From NCBI GenBank assembly GCA_903825465.1, contig CAIKAR010000033.1:1-40765 (forward strand): DNA of 40,765 nt. The letters run 5' to 3'. The notes below the pieces were generated by a model. The model was given only the letters and a program-made list of their open reading frames with translations, ran no database searches and was not told the origin of the DNA. Of the stretch, positions 10,463 through 21,029 are shown in pieces. This DNA comes from an uncultured Hyphomicrobiales bacterium. GTDB lineage: Bacteria > Pseudomonadota > Alphaproteobacteria > Rhizobiales > Beijerinckiaceae. The position numbers and the translations under genes are program-made. Every line of letters starts with the position of its first letter. The stretch's first letter is position 1.

Positions 10463-11026
10463 ATGCGCGCTGTTCGTTTTCTGATTTTGTGGTTTATCGC
10501 GATTTTTGCTCTGACTGCCGGCATTTCCGGCGCGCGCGCCCAGACTTACGATTTTACGTTCAATTGCGGCGCCGGATGCGGCATAACCGGGGGCGTGATC
10601 CAAGTCGTGTCTGGAAGCGTAACGTCTATTTCAGGAACGGCGACTGGACTTTCCGGGGTGCAACTCAATGGAGCGTTCGCATTCAACTCTTCGCTGGATT
10701 CGTTTATCGGCTCCTACACCTCATCTTCTGATTACAGCTTTGCCGTTGCCACGAATAATGCCGGCAATCCTTACATCCAACTTGATATTATAAGTGGGAT
10801 GATAAATAATCCCTCGGATGTATTTTATGCGGTGAGCGGCTCACCCAATGCAGAAATTACTGGAACTTCGACAGTCACTCCCGAAACGACGGCCACGCCC
10901 GCGCCAGAAGCTGGAACGGGGTTTTTGTCGTTTCTGATGCTTGGACTTGCCGCCCTCTGGCACAAGCGTCGATCGATCGTGATGTTCGTTCGCGAGCGAA
11001 GGCTGGTTGGCGCGGGCGCCAACTGA
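10463..11026 (+). CDS. Small secreted protein with PEP-CTERM-like C-terminal signal
   Basis: Exported protein of 187 residues. Residues 1 to about 25 form a signal peptide (hydrophobic core VRFLILWFIAIFALTAG, likely cut after ARA). The mature part is rich in Gly, Ser, Thr and Asn with beta-type patterning (TSISGTATGLSGVQLNG). It ends with a Thr/Pro linker (TVTPETTATPAPEAG), one hydrophobic helix (FLSFLMLGLAALW) and a basic cluster HKRR. That tripartite end resembles PEP-CTERM sorting signals recognised by exosortases, with PEAG in place of PEP. About 20 residues follow the basic cluster, which is longer than usual. No exosortase gene is in the window. ATG 10463 is preferred over TTG 10457 because of GGAG at 10449-10452. 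The next gene is a paralogue. Confidence 0.7.
   Translation: MRAVRFLILWFIAIFALTAGISGARAQTYDFTFNCGAGCGITGGVIQVVSGSVTSISGTATGLSGVQLNGAFAFNSSLDSFIGSYTSSSDYSFAVATNNAGNPYIQLDIISGMINNPSDVFYAVSGSPNAEITGTSTVTPETTATPAPEAGTGFLSFLMLGLAALWHKRRSIVMFVRERRLVGAGAN
10529..10555 (+). repeat. 27-bp direct repeat, copy 1 (signal-peptide junction)
   Basis: Identical to 11102-11128. It codes for the end of the signal peptide and the first mature residues (GARAQTYDF) in both small secreted proteins. The perfect match at DNA level, including third positions, points to a recent duplication of this part of the gene or to gene conversion. Confidence 0.8.
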
Positions 11027-11041
11027 AATCATGGAGCTTTG

Positions 11042-11377
11042 ATGATCAGGCGTCTTCTTCTTTGGTGCACGACCATCGCCGCTATCTGTGTTGGCGCTTC
11101 AGGCGCGCGCGCCCAGACTTACGATTTTTCATTCAGCGCGAACGGTCTAATGGGAATAGGTGTATTGACCCTGAACGGGTCCAATGTGGTCACGGCCCTG
11201 ACGGGAACTTACGGCGGCAATGCGATGACGCTTTGTAGCGTAGGGCCAGGATGTGATGGCACATCATACTACATCACCAACCAATTTCTGTCGACCGCGT
11301 CAAACGGGCCCTGGTTCGCCGATCAAGGCGCAATGAGCAATAACAAGGATCTGGTGTGGCGCGCGAATAGGCGGTAA
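11042..11377 (+). CDS. Truncated paralogue of the small secreted protein
   Basis: Product of 111 residues with a signal peptide (LLLWCTTIAAICVGASGARA) and the same mature start QTYDFSFS as the neighbour upstream. The mature region (MGIGVLTLNGSNVVTALTG, then TYGGNAMTL) resembles the beta-rich repeats of exosortase-sorted proteins of this type. It has no C-terminal Pro-rich linker, hydrophobic helix or basic end. The last residues (NKDLVWRANRR) do not look like the rest, so the gene has probably lost its 3' part by frameshift or deletion. ATG 11042 follows GGAG by five bases; the TTG at 11039 is an alternative. Whether the product is made is unknown. Confidence 0.55.
   Translation: MIRRLLLWCTTIAAICVGASGARAQTYDFSFSANGLMGIGVLTLNGSNVVTALTGTYGGNAMTLCSVGPGCDGTSYYITNQFLSTASNGPWFADQGAMSNNKDLVWRANRR
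11102..11128 (+). repeat. 27-bp direct repeat, copy 2
   Basis: Identical to 10529-10555; see that entry. Copy distance is 573 bases, close to the length of one gene of the pair. Confidence 0.8.
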
Positions 11378-11389
11378 GAAACGTCCGCG

Positions 11390-14019
<2,630 letters not shown>

Positions 14020-14039
14020 AAATTCATCGCTCAAAAAAA

Positions 14040-14066
14040 CGGCGCGGAAGCCCAGCCTCCGCGCCG
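14040..14066 (-). terminator. Rho-independent terminator of the FAH/YciI/dioxygenase operon
   Basis: Perfect 9-bp stem: CGGCGCGGA at 14040-14048 pairs with TCCGCGCCG at 14058-14066, loop of 9. Read on the minus strand it is followed at once by a run of seven T (the A-run 14033-14039 on the plus strand). It lies 23 bases after the stop of the FAH-family gene. It may also end katG transcription from the other side, though without a T-run in that direction. Confidence 0.8.
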
Positions 14067-14089
14067 CCAACTTCAAACCCGCAAATCCG

Positions 14090-14953
14090 TCAGTTGAACG
14101 GATTTTTGTACGCGTGGATTTTCACTTCCATGGGGCCGATGGCGGCGCATTCCGCCGTCAGCGTGTCGCCGGGGTTCACCGGGCCGACGCCGGCGGGCGC
14201 GCCTGTGAAGATCACGTCGCCGGGGTGCAGCGTGTAGAAGGCCGAGGCCAGTTCAATCAGCTTCGAGCAGCTGTAGATGAGGTCGTTGGTGTGGGCGTTG
14301 TGGCGGAGCTGGCCATTGCAAAACAGCTTGAACGGCACGTCGTCCGGGTTCGGCACCTCGTCCTTGGTCACCAGCCACGGGCCGATGACGGCGTAGCTGT
14401 CGATCGACTTGCGGAATGAGCGTTCCTCGTCGCCGCGCACCGTCATGTCGAGGCTGAGGCAATAGCCGGCGGCGTACTCCAGCGCCTTTGCGGCGGGGAT
14501 TTGCGAGCCCTGCTTGCCGATGACGATCATGAACTCGAGCTCGTGCTCGTTGAGCCGGTCGAGGTGGCGAAGATGCACGCCTTCGCCGGCGCCGGTCATG
14601 GCGGAGTTCGCCTTGAGGAACAGGCCCGCCTTCGAAATGTCCTTGCTCGGGACGCGGTCGGGGCGGCGCGCCGCCATCTCGGCGATGTGCGCGTGATAGT
14701 TCGTCGGCGCGGCGATGAGTTTCGACGGCCGCTCGACGGGGCTCAGCAGCGTGACGCTCGACAGCGGCTTGGCGGGATATTGTTTGGCGTCGCCGACAGC
14801 GCCGCGTATGGCGTCGAGGTTCCAGTAGAACAGGTCGCCCCAGCGCGGTTGTTTCTTGCCGGCGAGGACTTTGTCGACGACCGCGGTGATGTCGTGGACC
14901 TTGTCGCCGATCACAACGCCGTGGCTGCCCTCGTCGTACCTGCAAAAACGCAT
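14090..14953 (-). CDS. Fumarylacetoacetate hydrolase (FAH) family protein
   Basis: Metal-dependent C-C hydrolase, decarboxylase or hydratase of 287 residues. The FAH fold is shown by IAAPTNYHAH (residues about 80-89), the metal-binding pair Glu136 and Glu138 in NEHELEF, Asp169 in SLDMTVRGD, and the C-terminal block LHPGDVIFTGAPAGVGPVNPGD. In known aromatic pathways members act on ring-cleavage products such as fumarylpyruvate, 2-hydroxymuconate derivatives or hydroxypentadienoate. The neighbour upstream is an extradiol dioxygenase, which fits a ring-cleavage product as substrate; the exact compound is not readable. Start ATG 14953 has AGGAGGAAA directly upstream. It is the last gene of its operon, 21 bases after the YciI-like gene. 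Confidence 0.88.
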   Translation of the reverse strand: MRFCRYDEGSHGVVIGDKVHDITAVVDKVLAGKKQPRWGDLFYWNLDAIRGAVGDAKQYPAKPLSSVTLLSPVERPSKLIAAPTNYHAHIAEMAARRPDRVPSKDISKAGLFLKANSAMTGAGEGVHLRHLDRLNEHELEFMIVIGKQGSQIPAAKALEYAAGYCLSLDMTVRGDEERSFRKSIDSYAVIGPWLVTKDEVPNPDDVPFKLFCNGQLRHNAHTNDLIYSCSKLIELASAFYTLHPGDVIFTGAPAGVGPVNPGDTLTAECAAIGPMEVKIHAYKNPFN

Positions 14954-14974
14954 GCTTTCCTCCTGGTTTATGTG

Positions 14975-15346
14975 TCAGTCGATTGAGTAGGCGCCGTCCG
15001 AAAACCGCAGCTTGAGGCCGAACGCGCCTTCGTTCAGCGACCATTTCTGCAGACGGTATTTGCGGAATCCATGTTTGTGATAGGGGTCGGCGTCGGCGAC
15101 GGCGCGCGCCTCGGCCTCGTTCGCGGCGCGGATGATGATCATCCCCGGCCCCTGCGGCTTGCCGGCTTCGTCGATAAACGGACCGGCGGCGAACATAATG
15201 CCGCGCGCTTCGATGTCGTATTGATGCGCCAGGTGCTGGGGATGCACGGTGTGGCGTTGTTCCGCGCCCCAGTCCGAGGCGGGCTCGGAGAAGATGATGT
15301 AGAGCTGCTTGCGCAGATGCGCGCGCGGGGCGGTCGCGTCGGCCAT
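14975..15346 (-). CDS. YciI-like (YCII-domain) protein
   Basis: Protein of 123 residues with a ferredoxin-like alpha/beta fold of the YCII family. The pattern is an N-terminal strand QLYIIFSEP, conserved His in HPQHLAHQYDIEARGIMFAAGPF, then GPGMIIIRAANEAEARAVADADPYHKHG, the classic D-P-(F/Y) close. YciI-type proteins are often found beside catabolic genes, and some related chloromuconolactone dehalogenase-like proteins are enzymes. Here it sits between the dioxygenase (10 bases upstream) and the FAH-family gene. A role as an isomerase or dehalogenase-like accessory in the same pathway is possible but unproven. ATG 15346 has GGAGCCGGG upstream. Confidence 0.85.
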   Translation of the reverse strand: MADATAPRAHLRKQLYIIFSEPASDWGAEQRHTVHPQHLAHQYDIEARGIMFAAGPFIDEAGKPQGPGMIIIRAANEAEARAVADADPYHKHGFRKYRLQKWSLNEGAFGLKLRFSDGAYSID

Positions 15347-15356
15347 GTCCCGGCTC

Positions 15357-16301
15357 CTAGCTGGCGAGCTTGCGGGAAATGATGTCCTCGCAGCGCAGGT
15401 TGTTGGCTTCGACGGTCTTGCCCTGCATCGCGTCCTTCAACGCCACCGATTGCGTCGTCATGCCCCAACGATCGGGGCTGCCAGACATCACTTTCGCCCA
15501 ATAGTCGGGCGTGCCGGGGATGTGCGTGGCCTCGTCGAGGCGCTCGACCTCGGTGGTGTATTCGGCGACGAAGCCGTTTGGCTCGATGAAATAGCTGAAG
15601 ATGTTGTTGCCCGGTCCGTGGCGGCCGACGCCCCATTCGACGTTGAAGCCGTTCTTTTTGAGGCGCCCCGACCCGCGCATGAGGCCGTCGAAATTGTCGA
15701 GTTCGTAGGCCATGTGGTTGAGGCCCGCGCCGTGTCCGCGCGCCATCGCGATGGAGTGGTGGTCGGCGCTGCACCGCACGAAGTCCATGTGCGACGTGGA
15801 GTCCGAATGGCGGAAGCCGAGCACGTCCTTGAAGAAGCGCCCCTGCTTCTCGATGTCGACGACGTTGAGCACGATGTGCGAGAGTTTTATAGGCTTCGAG
15901 CGGTCGTTGTAGGCCTCGTCGTGGCGCAGCACGTCGCTTGAAATCTTGAGGGTCTGGCCCTCGGGCGTGCGGACGGAAAAGCCATAGCCGCCGCCGGCGA
16001 TCTTTTCGAGGTCTTGCGGCTTCGACACGATTTCAATGCCCTCGGCGGTGGCCTTCGCGTGGAGGCCATCGACGGCGGCGCGGTCGCGTGCGGCGAAATC
16101 CATGGAATGCAGGCCGGCGCGGGGCTTCTGGTGGATCGTCAGAATATGGTGCTCGGTGCCGCCGCCGCGCAGACGCATCGATCCGTTGGCGTTGGCGACC
16201 TCTTCGAGGCCCCAGATGTTCTTGTAGAACGCCGCCGTTTGGGCGAGGTCGAGAACGTCGAGTTCGACGCCTCGGAGATGGGTGACGCGGGGATCGGCCA
16301 T
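15357..16301 (-). CDS. Two-domain extradiol ring-cleavage dioxygenase (VOC family)
   Basis: Fe(II)-dependent dioxygenase of the vicinal oxygen chelate superfamily, 314 residues, two modules. The N-terminal module begins at THLRGVELDVLDLAQTAAFY and the catalytic C-terminal module at KLSHIVLNVVDIEKQGRFF. The 2-His-1-carboxylate triad is complete: His142 (LSHIVL), His196 (GLNHMAYE) and Glu247 (VAEYTTE). The spacing is close to BphC and catechol 2,3-dioxygenases, and His181/182 matches the second-sphere acid-base His of those enzymes. It should therefore cleave a catecholic ring next to the hydroxyls. The substrate is unknown. ATG 16301 has AGGAGACC upstream. It forms a compact operon with the YciI-like and FAH-family genes. 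Confidence 0.9.
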   Translation of the reverse strand: MADPRVTHLRGVELDVLDLAQTAAFYKNIWGLEEVANANGSMRLRGGGTEHHILTIHQKPRAGLHSMDFAARDRAAVDGLHAKATAEGIEIVSKPQDLEKIAGGGYGFSVRTPEGQTLKISSDVLRHDEAYNDRSKPIKLSHIVLNVVDIEKQGRFFKDVLGFRHSDSTSHMDFVRCSADHHSIAMARGHGAGLNHMAYELDNFDGLMRGSGRLKKNGFNVEWGVGRHGPGNNIFSYFIEPNGFVAEYTTEVERLDEATHIPGTPDYWAKVMSGSPDRWGMTTQSVALKDAMQGKTVEANNLRCEDIISRKLAS

Positions 16302-16365
16302 GAGGGTCTCCTGTGTGTTTCAGCTACCTAGCGTGTTCGCGGGCGCTGCGCCACCCGCGGCCGTC

Positions 16366-16656
16366 TCAGAAGCCGCAGCCGAGATCGCGCTCCCGTCGAA
16401 CAATTCCGGCCACCGCCGCCCGGTCCGCGCCGCTCAGCGGCAGGTCGTTGGCGTCATGGCTCGAACAGCCCTGATTGCCGAAATAACGGCGCGCGCGCTC
16501 CGTCGAGAAACAATAGCCGGCCGCCTTGTAGATGCTGTTGCGCGCCTTCCACAGCTGAAGGCAGGAGTAGCTTTGGTAGTCTTGCGCGGAAGCCTCGGCT
16601 CCCAGCCCCATGAGAACCACGGCCGCGGTCAAAGCTGTCGTTCGTTTATGGCGCAT
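16366..16656 (-). CDS. Small secreted YARHG-domain protein
   Basis: Exported protein of 96 residues. The signal peptide (TTALTAAVVLMGLGAEASA) is followed by the mature start QDYQSYSCLQLWKARNSIYK. The core LWKARNSIYKAAGYCFSTE, then ARRYFGNQGC corresponds to the YARHG domain, a small extracellular domain of unknown function. It has four Cys in the mature part, probably two disulfides. ATG 16656 follows AGGGAG. It sits between the ABC permease (70 bases upstream) and the dioxygenase, at the position where an ABC ATPase gene would be expected. No link to the pathway is evident. Confidence 0.8.
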   Translation of the reverse strand: MRHKRTTALTAAVVLMGLGAEASAQDYQSYSCLQLWKARNSIYKAAGYCFSTERARRYFGNQGCSSHDANDLPLSGADRAAVAGIVRRERDLGCGF

Positions 16657-16725
16657 CGTCGATCTCCCTGAAGCGTTTAATGATAGGCGATGCTGGCTTC
16701 GCGCGCAAAATCGACCGCCTTCGCG

Positions 16726-18504
16726 TCAAGCCGCGACGTCGGCCGGCCCGTCGCCGCGCAAGCGCGCGGTCATTCTGCGCTCGATCCAGCGCAGCGCCGC
16801 GACGATGGCGACGAGCGGCAGGATTTGAATGACTCCCAGGGCGCAGACCGCGCCGTAGCTGCCGCCTTCCTCCCACATGGTGAGGCTGATGGTGCCGAGA
16901 ACATGGGTGCCGGGGCCGACCAGAAACACCGACGCCGAGAGTTCGCGCACGGCGAGAACGAAAACATACAGCCACGCCGCGATGATGACGGGCGCGAGCA
17001 GCGGCAGCAACACCCTGACAAACATGCCTATTGTGCCGGCGCCGGCCATTTCGGCGGCCTCCTCGAGCTCGCGGTGGATTTGCGTGAGGCCGCTGGTGGC
17101 GAAGCGCATGCCGTAGGGCAGGTAAAGCGTGATGTAGGCGATCAGCAATATCCAGATCGTGTTGTACACGGGGATGGGCATCATAAGGTAGGCGAAGAGC
17201 ACGCTCGCGCCGATGATGACGCTGGGCACCGCGATGGGGCTGAAGGCGAGGGCGTCAAGCGCCCATCCGTAGCGCTGGCCGCCGCGCTGCGTCACCCAGG
17301 CGCTGGCGAACGTGAGGAGCACAACGAAGGTCGCCGCCATCGCGGCCAGCAACACGCTCGTGCGCACCGCCTCGACGAAGATCGGATAGGTCAGGATGAA
17401 CGCGTAGTTCGCCCAGGTGAAGGGCGAGGTCGCGGGCATGAAGGGCGTCGCGAGGTTGCGGAAGAACGACTGCCAGACCAGCGTCAGCAGCGGCAATCCA
17501 AGCGCCAGCGCGAACATCGCGCCCATGGCGATCGACACCGGCCAGCGCCAGCGCCCGAGCTCGATCGGCATGGGCTTGTAGCCCTTGCCGGTGACGGTGG
17601 CGTAGGCCTGCGCGTTCGCCGTCGCGCGGCGGTAGAAATAAACCGCGACGACGCAGATCGCCAGCAGCGAGAACGACAGCGCGCTGGCGACGCCGAACTC
17701 GGGCGTCGTCTGGCCGGTGGCGCGCTGCACCTCGGTCGTGAACACGTTTATGCGCGCGGGATTGCCGATGAGGCGCGGGATGTCGAAGCTTTCAATGCCG
17801 CGCACGAACAAGAGCAGGATCGTGGAAAAAATCGCCGGCCGCAGGATCGGCAGCGTCACGCGCCCCACGGTTTGCGCGGAGCGCGCGCCCGACATGGTGG
17901 AGGCCTCCTCCATGCGCACGTCGAGCATGCGCAACGCCGGGCCGAGCAATAGATAAGCGAGCGGGAAGTAGTGCGACGACAGCGCCCAGATCATGCCGGT
18001 CATCGTGTAGATGTTGAGCAGGGGCTGGCTCGACCCCGTCACGTCTTTGTAGAGCGCGTTGAACCAGCCGATGTTGGGCGACAGCGTCAGCGTCCACGCC
18101 ATGGCGATCAACAAGCCGGGCAGGGCGAACGAGATGAGCGCCAGCGAGTGGAAGACCTCGCGGCCCGGCGCGTCCGTGCGTTCGACGACGGTGGCGACGG
18201 CGCCCCCCATGACGAACGTCAGCGCCGCCGCGCCCGCCGCGAACACGAGCGAGTTTCCGAAGACCTTGAGAATGCTCCAGTGGCCATAGGCCTCGACGAA
18301 GTTGTCGAGCGTGAACGCGCCGGGGCCGAAGCCCGTGTCCTCGGTGAAGGCCGTGTAGAACAGCGCCGCCAGCGGCACGATCACAAACCACGCGCAGATC
18401 AGGCCGCAGACGACGAGCCAAACCGTGGAGGGCTTGACCGCCGCCGCGAAGCGCGCCGACAGGGGCGCGCGCGGCGCGGCGATTTCGGGAACGATCGCGG
18501 TCAC
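16726..18504 (-). CDS. ABC transporter permease, fused double-domain (FbpB/AfuB-type)
   Basis: Inner-membrane permease of 592 residues with two homologous halves of about six helices each, as in ferric-iron-type importers (FbpB, SfuB, AfuB). Each half has the EAA loop that docks the ATPase: EEASTMSGARSAQTVGRVTL in the first half and EELEEAAEMAGAGTIGMFVRVL-like sequence in the second. The start is GTG 18504, 27 bases after the substrate-binding protein gene. This transporter type carries Fe3+, but relatives also import small organic acids, phosphonates or thiamine. The location beside dioxygenase and FAH genes makes an aromatic or organic-acid solute at least as likely as iron. The matching ATPase gene is absent from the window. 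Confidence 0.9.
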   Translation of the reverse strand: MTAIVPEIAAPRAPLSARFAAAVKPSTVWLVVCGLICAWFVIVPLAALFYTAFTEDTGFGPGAFTLDNFVEAYGHWSILKVFGNSLVFAAGAAALTFVMGGAVATVVERTDAPGREVFHSLALISFALPGLLIAMAWTLTLSPNIGWFNALYKDVTGSSQPLLNIYTMTGMIWALSSHYFPLAYLLLGPALRMLDVRMEEASTMSGARSAQTVGRVTLPILRPAIFSTILLLFVRGIESFDIPRLIGNPARINVFTTEVQRATGQTTPEFGVASALSFSLLAICVVAVYFYRRATANAQAYATVTGKGYKPMPIELGRWRWPVSIAMGAMFALALGLPLLTLVWQSFFRNLATPFMPATSPFTWANYAFILTYPIFVEAVRTSVLLAAMAATFVVLLTFASAWVTQRGGQRYGWALDALAFSPIAVPSVIIGASVLFAYLMMPIPVYNTIWILLIAYITLYLPYGMRFATSGLTQIHRELEEAAEMAGAGTIGMFVRVLLPLLAPVIIAAWLYVFVLAVRELSASVFLVGPGTHVLGTISLTMWEEGGSYGAVCALGVIQILPLVAIVAALRWIERRMTARLRGDGPADVAA

Positions 18505-18531
18505 GACGCGGCTCCGCGGCGGCGCGTAAAA

Positions 18532-19578
18532 CTATCGTGGCGCGAAAATGTCATTGAACTGCTTGATGCGTTTGCGGTCCTCTTCGGTGGACAAGAGGAC
18601 GGTCTGTGTCTTCACGCTCTTGAAAGCGTCGAAAATATCGGGCGGGTTCGGCGTGACGTCGCCGCGCGTCGGGATGCGGCCGAACTTCGTCAGGAACGCC
18701 TGCGCCTCGCGGCTGATGGAATAATTCGCGGCGAGCTTCGCGGCGGCCGGATGCGGCGCCAGCGCGGCGACGCCGACCTGGCCGAAGAACAGGGGCACGG
18801 GGTCCATGACGAAGAAATCCGTGGGCGCGCCGCCGAATTTCGCGTTGAGCGTCAAGTTGACGTAGTTGTTGAGCGCGAACCAATATTCGCCCGATCCCAC
18901 CGCGCGCGCCACCGCCAAATGTCCGTTGATGGTCACGGGCTGAACGGCGGCGACAATGTCCTTCAACAGCTTGGCGCCCTTTTCCTCCCCGTAAAACAGC
19001 AGCATCGCCGTCATGAAGGAATCGTCGGTGCCGTCGAGCGCGACCCTGCCGGCCCATTCCTTGTGGGTGGCGAAATCCGCGTAGGTTTTGGGCAGGTCGT
19101 CGCGCTTGACGAATTTGGAATTGTAGGCGGGCGAATTGTAGTTCGCGTAGACGCCGAACCAGCGCTGGTCCTTGTCCATGGCTTCGGGGATCAGTTTCGA
19201 AGCGTCGGGCGGCGCGTATTTGAGCAGGAATTCCGGCGGGATTTTATTGACGTTCGCGGTCTGCATCACGTCCCATGAATGCTGGCCGGCGCGGTTCTCG
19301 ATCAGAACGCGGGCGAGCAACTGTGAATCCGAGGCGCGGACATAGTTGACCTTGACGCCCACCGTGTCTTCGAAAGGCTTCCATAGCGGCAAGCCTTCTT
19401 CCTCGTTGGTCGTGGAATAAACGACGAGCGCGCCCTCTTTTTTGGCGGCGTCGGCGAGGGATTGATCGAACCAGGAGGGCTTGGCGTCCTGCGCGCGCGC
19501 GAACGCCGCTGTCGCAAGGAGCGCGAATGCCGTCGCGCAAGCCCGGAGGGTCCAGCCTAATTCACGATAACGCGCCAA
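18532..19578 (-). CDS. ABC transporter substrate-binding protein (AfuA/FbpA-type)
   Basis: Periplasmic binding protein of 348 residues in the iron(III)/thiamine-type group. A signal peptide (ACATAFALLATAAFARA) is followed by QDAKPSWFDQSLADAAKKEG. Family marks are GALVVYSTTNEEE, VNYVRASDSQLLARV and WDVMQTANV. The di-tyrosine iron-binding pattern of true FbpA proteins is not evident near the C-terminus, so a ligand other than free Fe3+ is likely (inference). The start is probably TTG 19578, with GGGGAG at the ideal distance of 6 bases. The frame is open to TTG 19611 without a good ribosome-binding site. It is first in the ABC pair, 106 bases from the metallo-beta-lactamase-fold gene upstream. 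Confidence 0.86.
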   Translation of the reverse strand: MARYRELGWTLRACATAFALLATAAFARAQDAKPSWFDQSLADAAKKEGALVVYSTTNEEEGLPLWKPFEDTVGVKVNYVRASDSQLLARVLIENRAGQHSWDVMQTANVNKIPPEFLLKYAPPDASKLIPEAMDKDQRWFGVYANYNSPAYNSKFVKRDDLPKTYADFATHKEWAGRVALDGTDDSFMTAMLLFYGEEKGAKLLKDIVAAVQPVTINGHLAVARAVGSGEYWFALNNYVNLTLNAKFGGAPTDFFVMDPVPLFFGQVGVAALAPHPAAAKLAANYSISREAQAFLTKFGRIPTRGDVTPNPPDIFDAFKSVKTQTVLLSTEEDRKRIKQFNDIFAPR

Positions 19579-19684
19579 CCAACGCTCCCCCGGTCTGTCA
19601 CGCCGCGACAATTGGGACGGAAGGCGGAGAAGGTCAAGTTGCTTGACCGACGCTTGGCCCGCCAGTCGCGCCCCCCGGGTTGGC

Positions 19685-20854
19685 TCACGGCGTCACCACG
19701 GCTTCGATGATGTCGTAACCCAACGCCGGATTGAAACCCTCCTTCACCTCGTAGCTGGCCGTCAAATGCTGCCCCACCGCCAGTTTCGTGCGGTCGGCGA
19801 CGCCTTCGAAATTCGTGTCGGTGCCGACGCGCAGGCGGATCTCGGCGCCGCCGCCGGTGTCCACGGCGAAGAAGCGGCCCTCCTCGGCGATGCGCGTGAT
19901 GGTTCCCGCCGTGTTCTTCTCCACCGTTGGAATGACAAGCGGACCCTCGCCGCGCAATTCGCGATAAATGGTTTCCGCCATCCATTCGAAATGCGATCCG
20001 CGGTCCCACCCCGCGTATTCGTTCATGTTGAAGGTCTTGACGATCTCCGGCAGCGGCGTGTTTTTGTCGATCATGGCGCGGACTTTTTGCCGCGCCGACA
20101 CGAGATAATCGAGCATGTTTTCCAGAACGCCGACGCCGCCGACCGGCCCGTGGGCCGGCACCACGATTTTTGGTTTGAGCGCGATATAGGCCTCTGTTTG
20201 CTTGATCATGCCCCATGTGGTGCCGTGGCTGTAGTCCGGCCTTATGTCGGGATGTCTTGTGTTGTAGCCGGCGAAGGCGGCGTGCATGATTCCGCTGTCG
20301 GGCAGAAACACCGCGACATCGCCGATGTTGTAGGGGTCGTCCACATAATAGAGCTCGACGCGCTTGCCGCCGAGGCTCAATGTCATGCGGTCCGAAAAGG
20401 CCATGGCGAAGTCGGCCGGCGCGGCGTTGGCGAGCGCCGCCTCGCGCTCCGGAAAACGCTTGCGCCACGACTTGATCTGATAGGGCTTCATGCCCTCAAG
20501 GTCTTTCAGCACGCGCTCGTGGACGATCAGCGTCGCGCCGGGGAGAAAATACGGCGCGCCGCCGATATGGTCCCCGTGATTCTGGCTGACGACGATCCAG
20601 CGCACGGGCTGGTCTGTGACGCCCTTGATCTTCGCGGCGAAGTCGCGCGTGTCGGGCTGGTTGTTGCCGGTGTCGACGATGACGACGCCCTGGCTGGTGA
20701 CGATCGCCATGGCGTTGGCGTCGTTCTTCTTGCCGACATAGGCGTAGACATCGTCGACGAGCTTGACGAATTCGGCCTTGTCGCCGGTGACGGCGAAGGC
20801 CGGCGCGAGCGCGGCGGACAAGGCGAGGACGGCGGCGATCAGGAGCCGTGGCAT
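19685..20854 (-). CDS. Exported metallo-beta-lactamase-fold protein with missing zinc ligands
   Basis: Exported protein of 389 residues: signal peptide (LLIAAVLALSAALAPAFA), then an MBL-type domain (VDDVYAYVG, VIVDTGNNQPD, IVVSQNHGDHIGG, VVPAHGPVG) and a C-terminal extension of about 130 residues. The usual H-x-H-x-D-H motif reads Q91-N-H93-G-D95-H96, so the first His is Gln. The His of the H-T-x-G-D element is replaced in PYNIGD, and the Asp of the G-D element appears lost in IMHAAFAGY. Asp95, His96 and the final His of the HGPVG loop remain, which would leave one metal site, comparable to the mono-zinc B2 class. ATG 20854 has AAGGAAAG upstream. Substrate unknown. Confidence 0.8.
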   Translation of the reverse strand: MPRLLIAAVLALSAALAPAFAVTGDKAEFVKLVDDVYAYVGKKNDANAMAIVTSQGVVIVDTGNNQPDTRDFAAKIKGVTDQPVRWIVVSQNHGDHIGGAPYFLPGATLIVHERVLKDLEGMKPYQIKSWRKRFPEREAALANAAPADFAMAFSDRMTLSLGGKRVELYYVDDPYNIGDVAVFLPDSGIMHAAFAGYNTRHPDIRPDYSHGTTWGMIKQTEAYIALKPKIVVPAHGPVGGVGVLENMLDYLVSARQKVRAMIDKNTPLPEIVKTFNMNEYAGWDRGSHFEWMAETIYRELRGEGPLVIPTVEKNTAGTITRIAEEGRFFAVDTGGGAEIRLRVGTDTNFEGVADRTKLAVGQHLTASYEVKEGFNPALGYDIIEAVVTP

Positions 20855-21029
20855 TGGCTTTCCTTCCCTTTGGGTTGTTTTGCCCTTGAGGGCTATTTTG
20901 CGTTGAGAGTGCCCTAGGCCATGAATTGCCGCAAGGCGCGTTTGCCCGGCTCCCGCCGCGTGTGTAACCTGCGCGCGCGGAGCTTATTCCGAGGGAGATG
21001 TTCAGCGTGACCGCGCGAGAGAATTCGCC

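Noticed and set aside
18532-19578. Assigning the ABC importer to ferric iron
   Set aside because: The overall family is iron-type, but the iron-binding tyrosine pattern is not evident and the genetic context is catabolic, so the substrate is left open.
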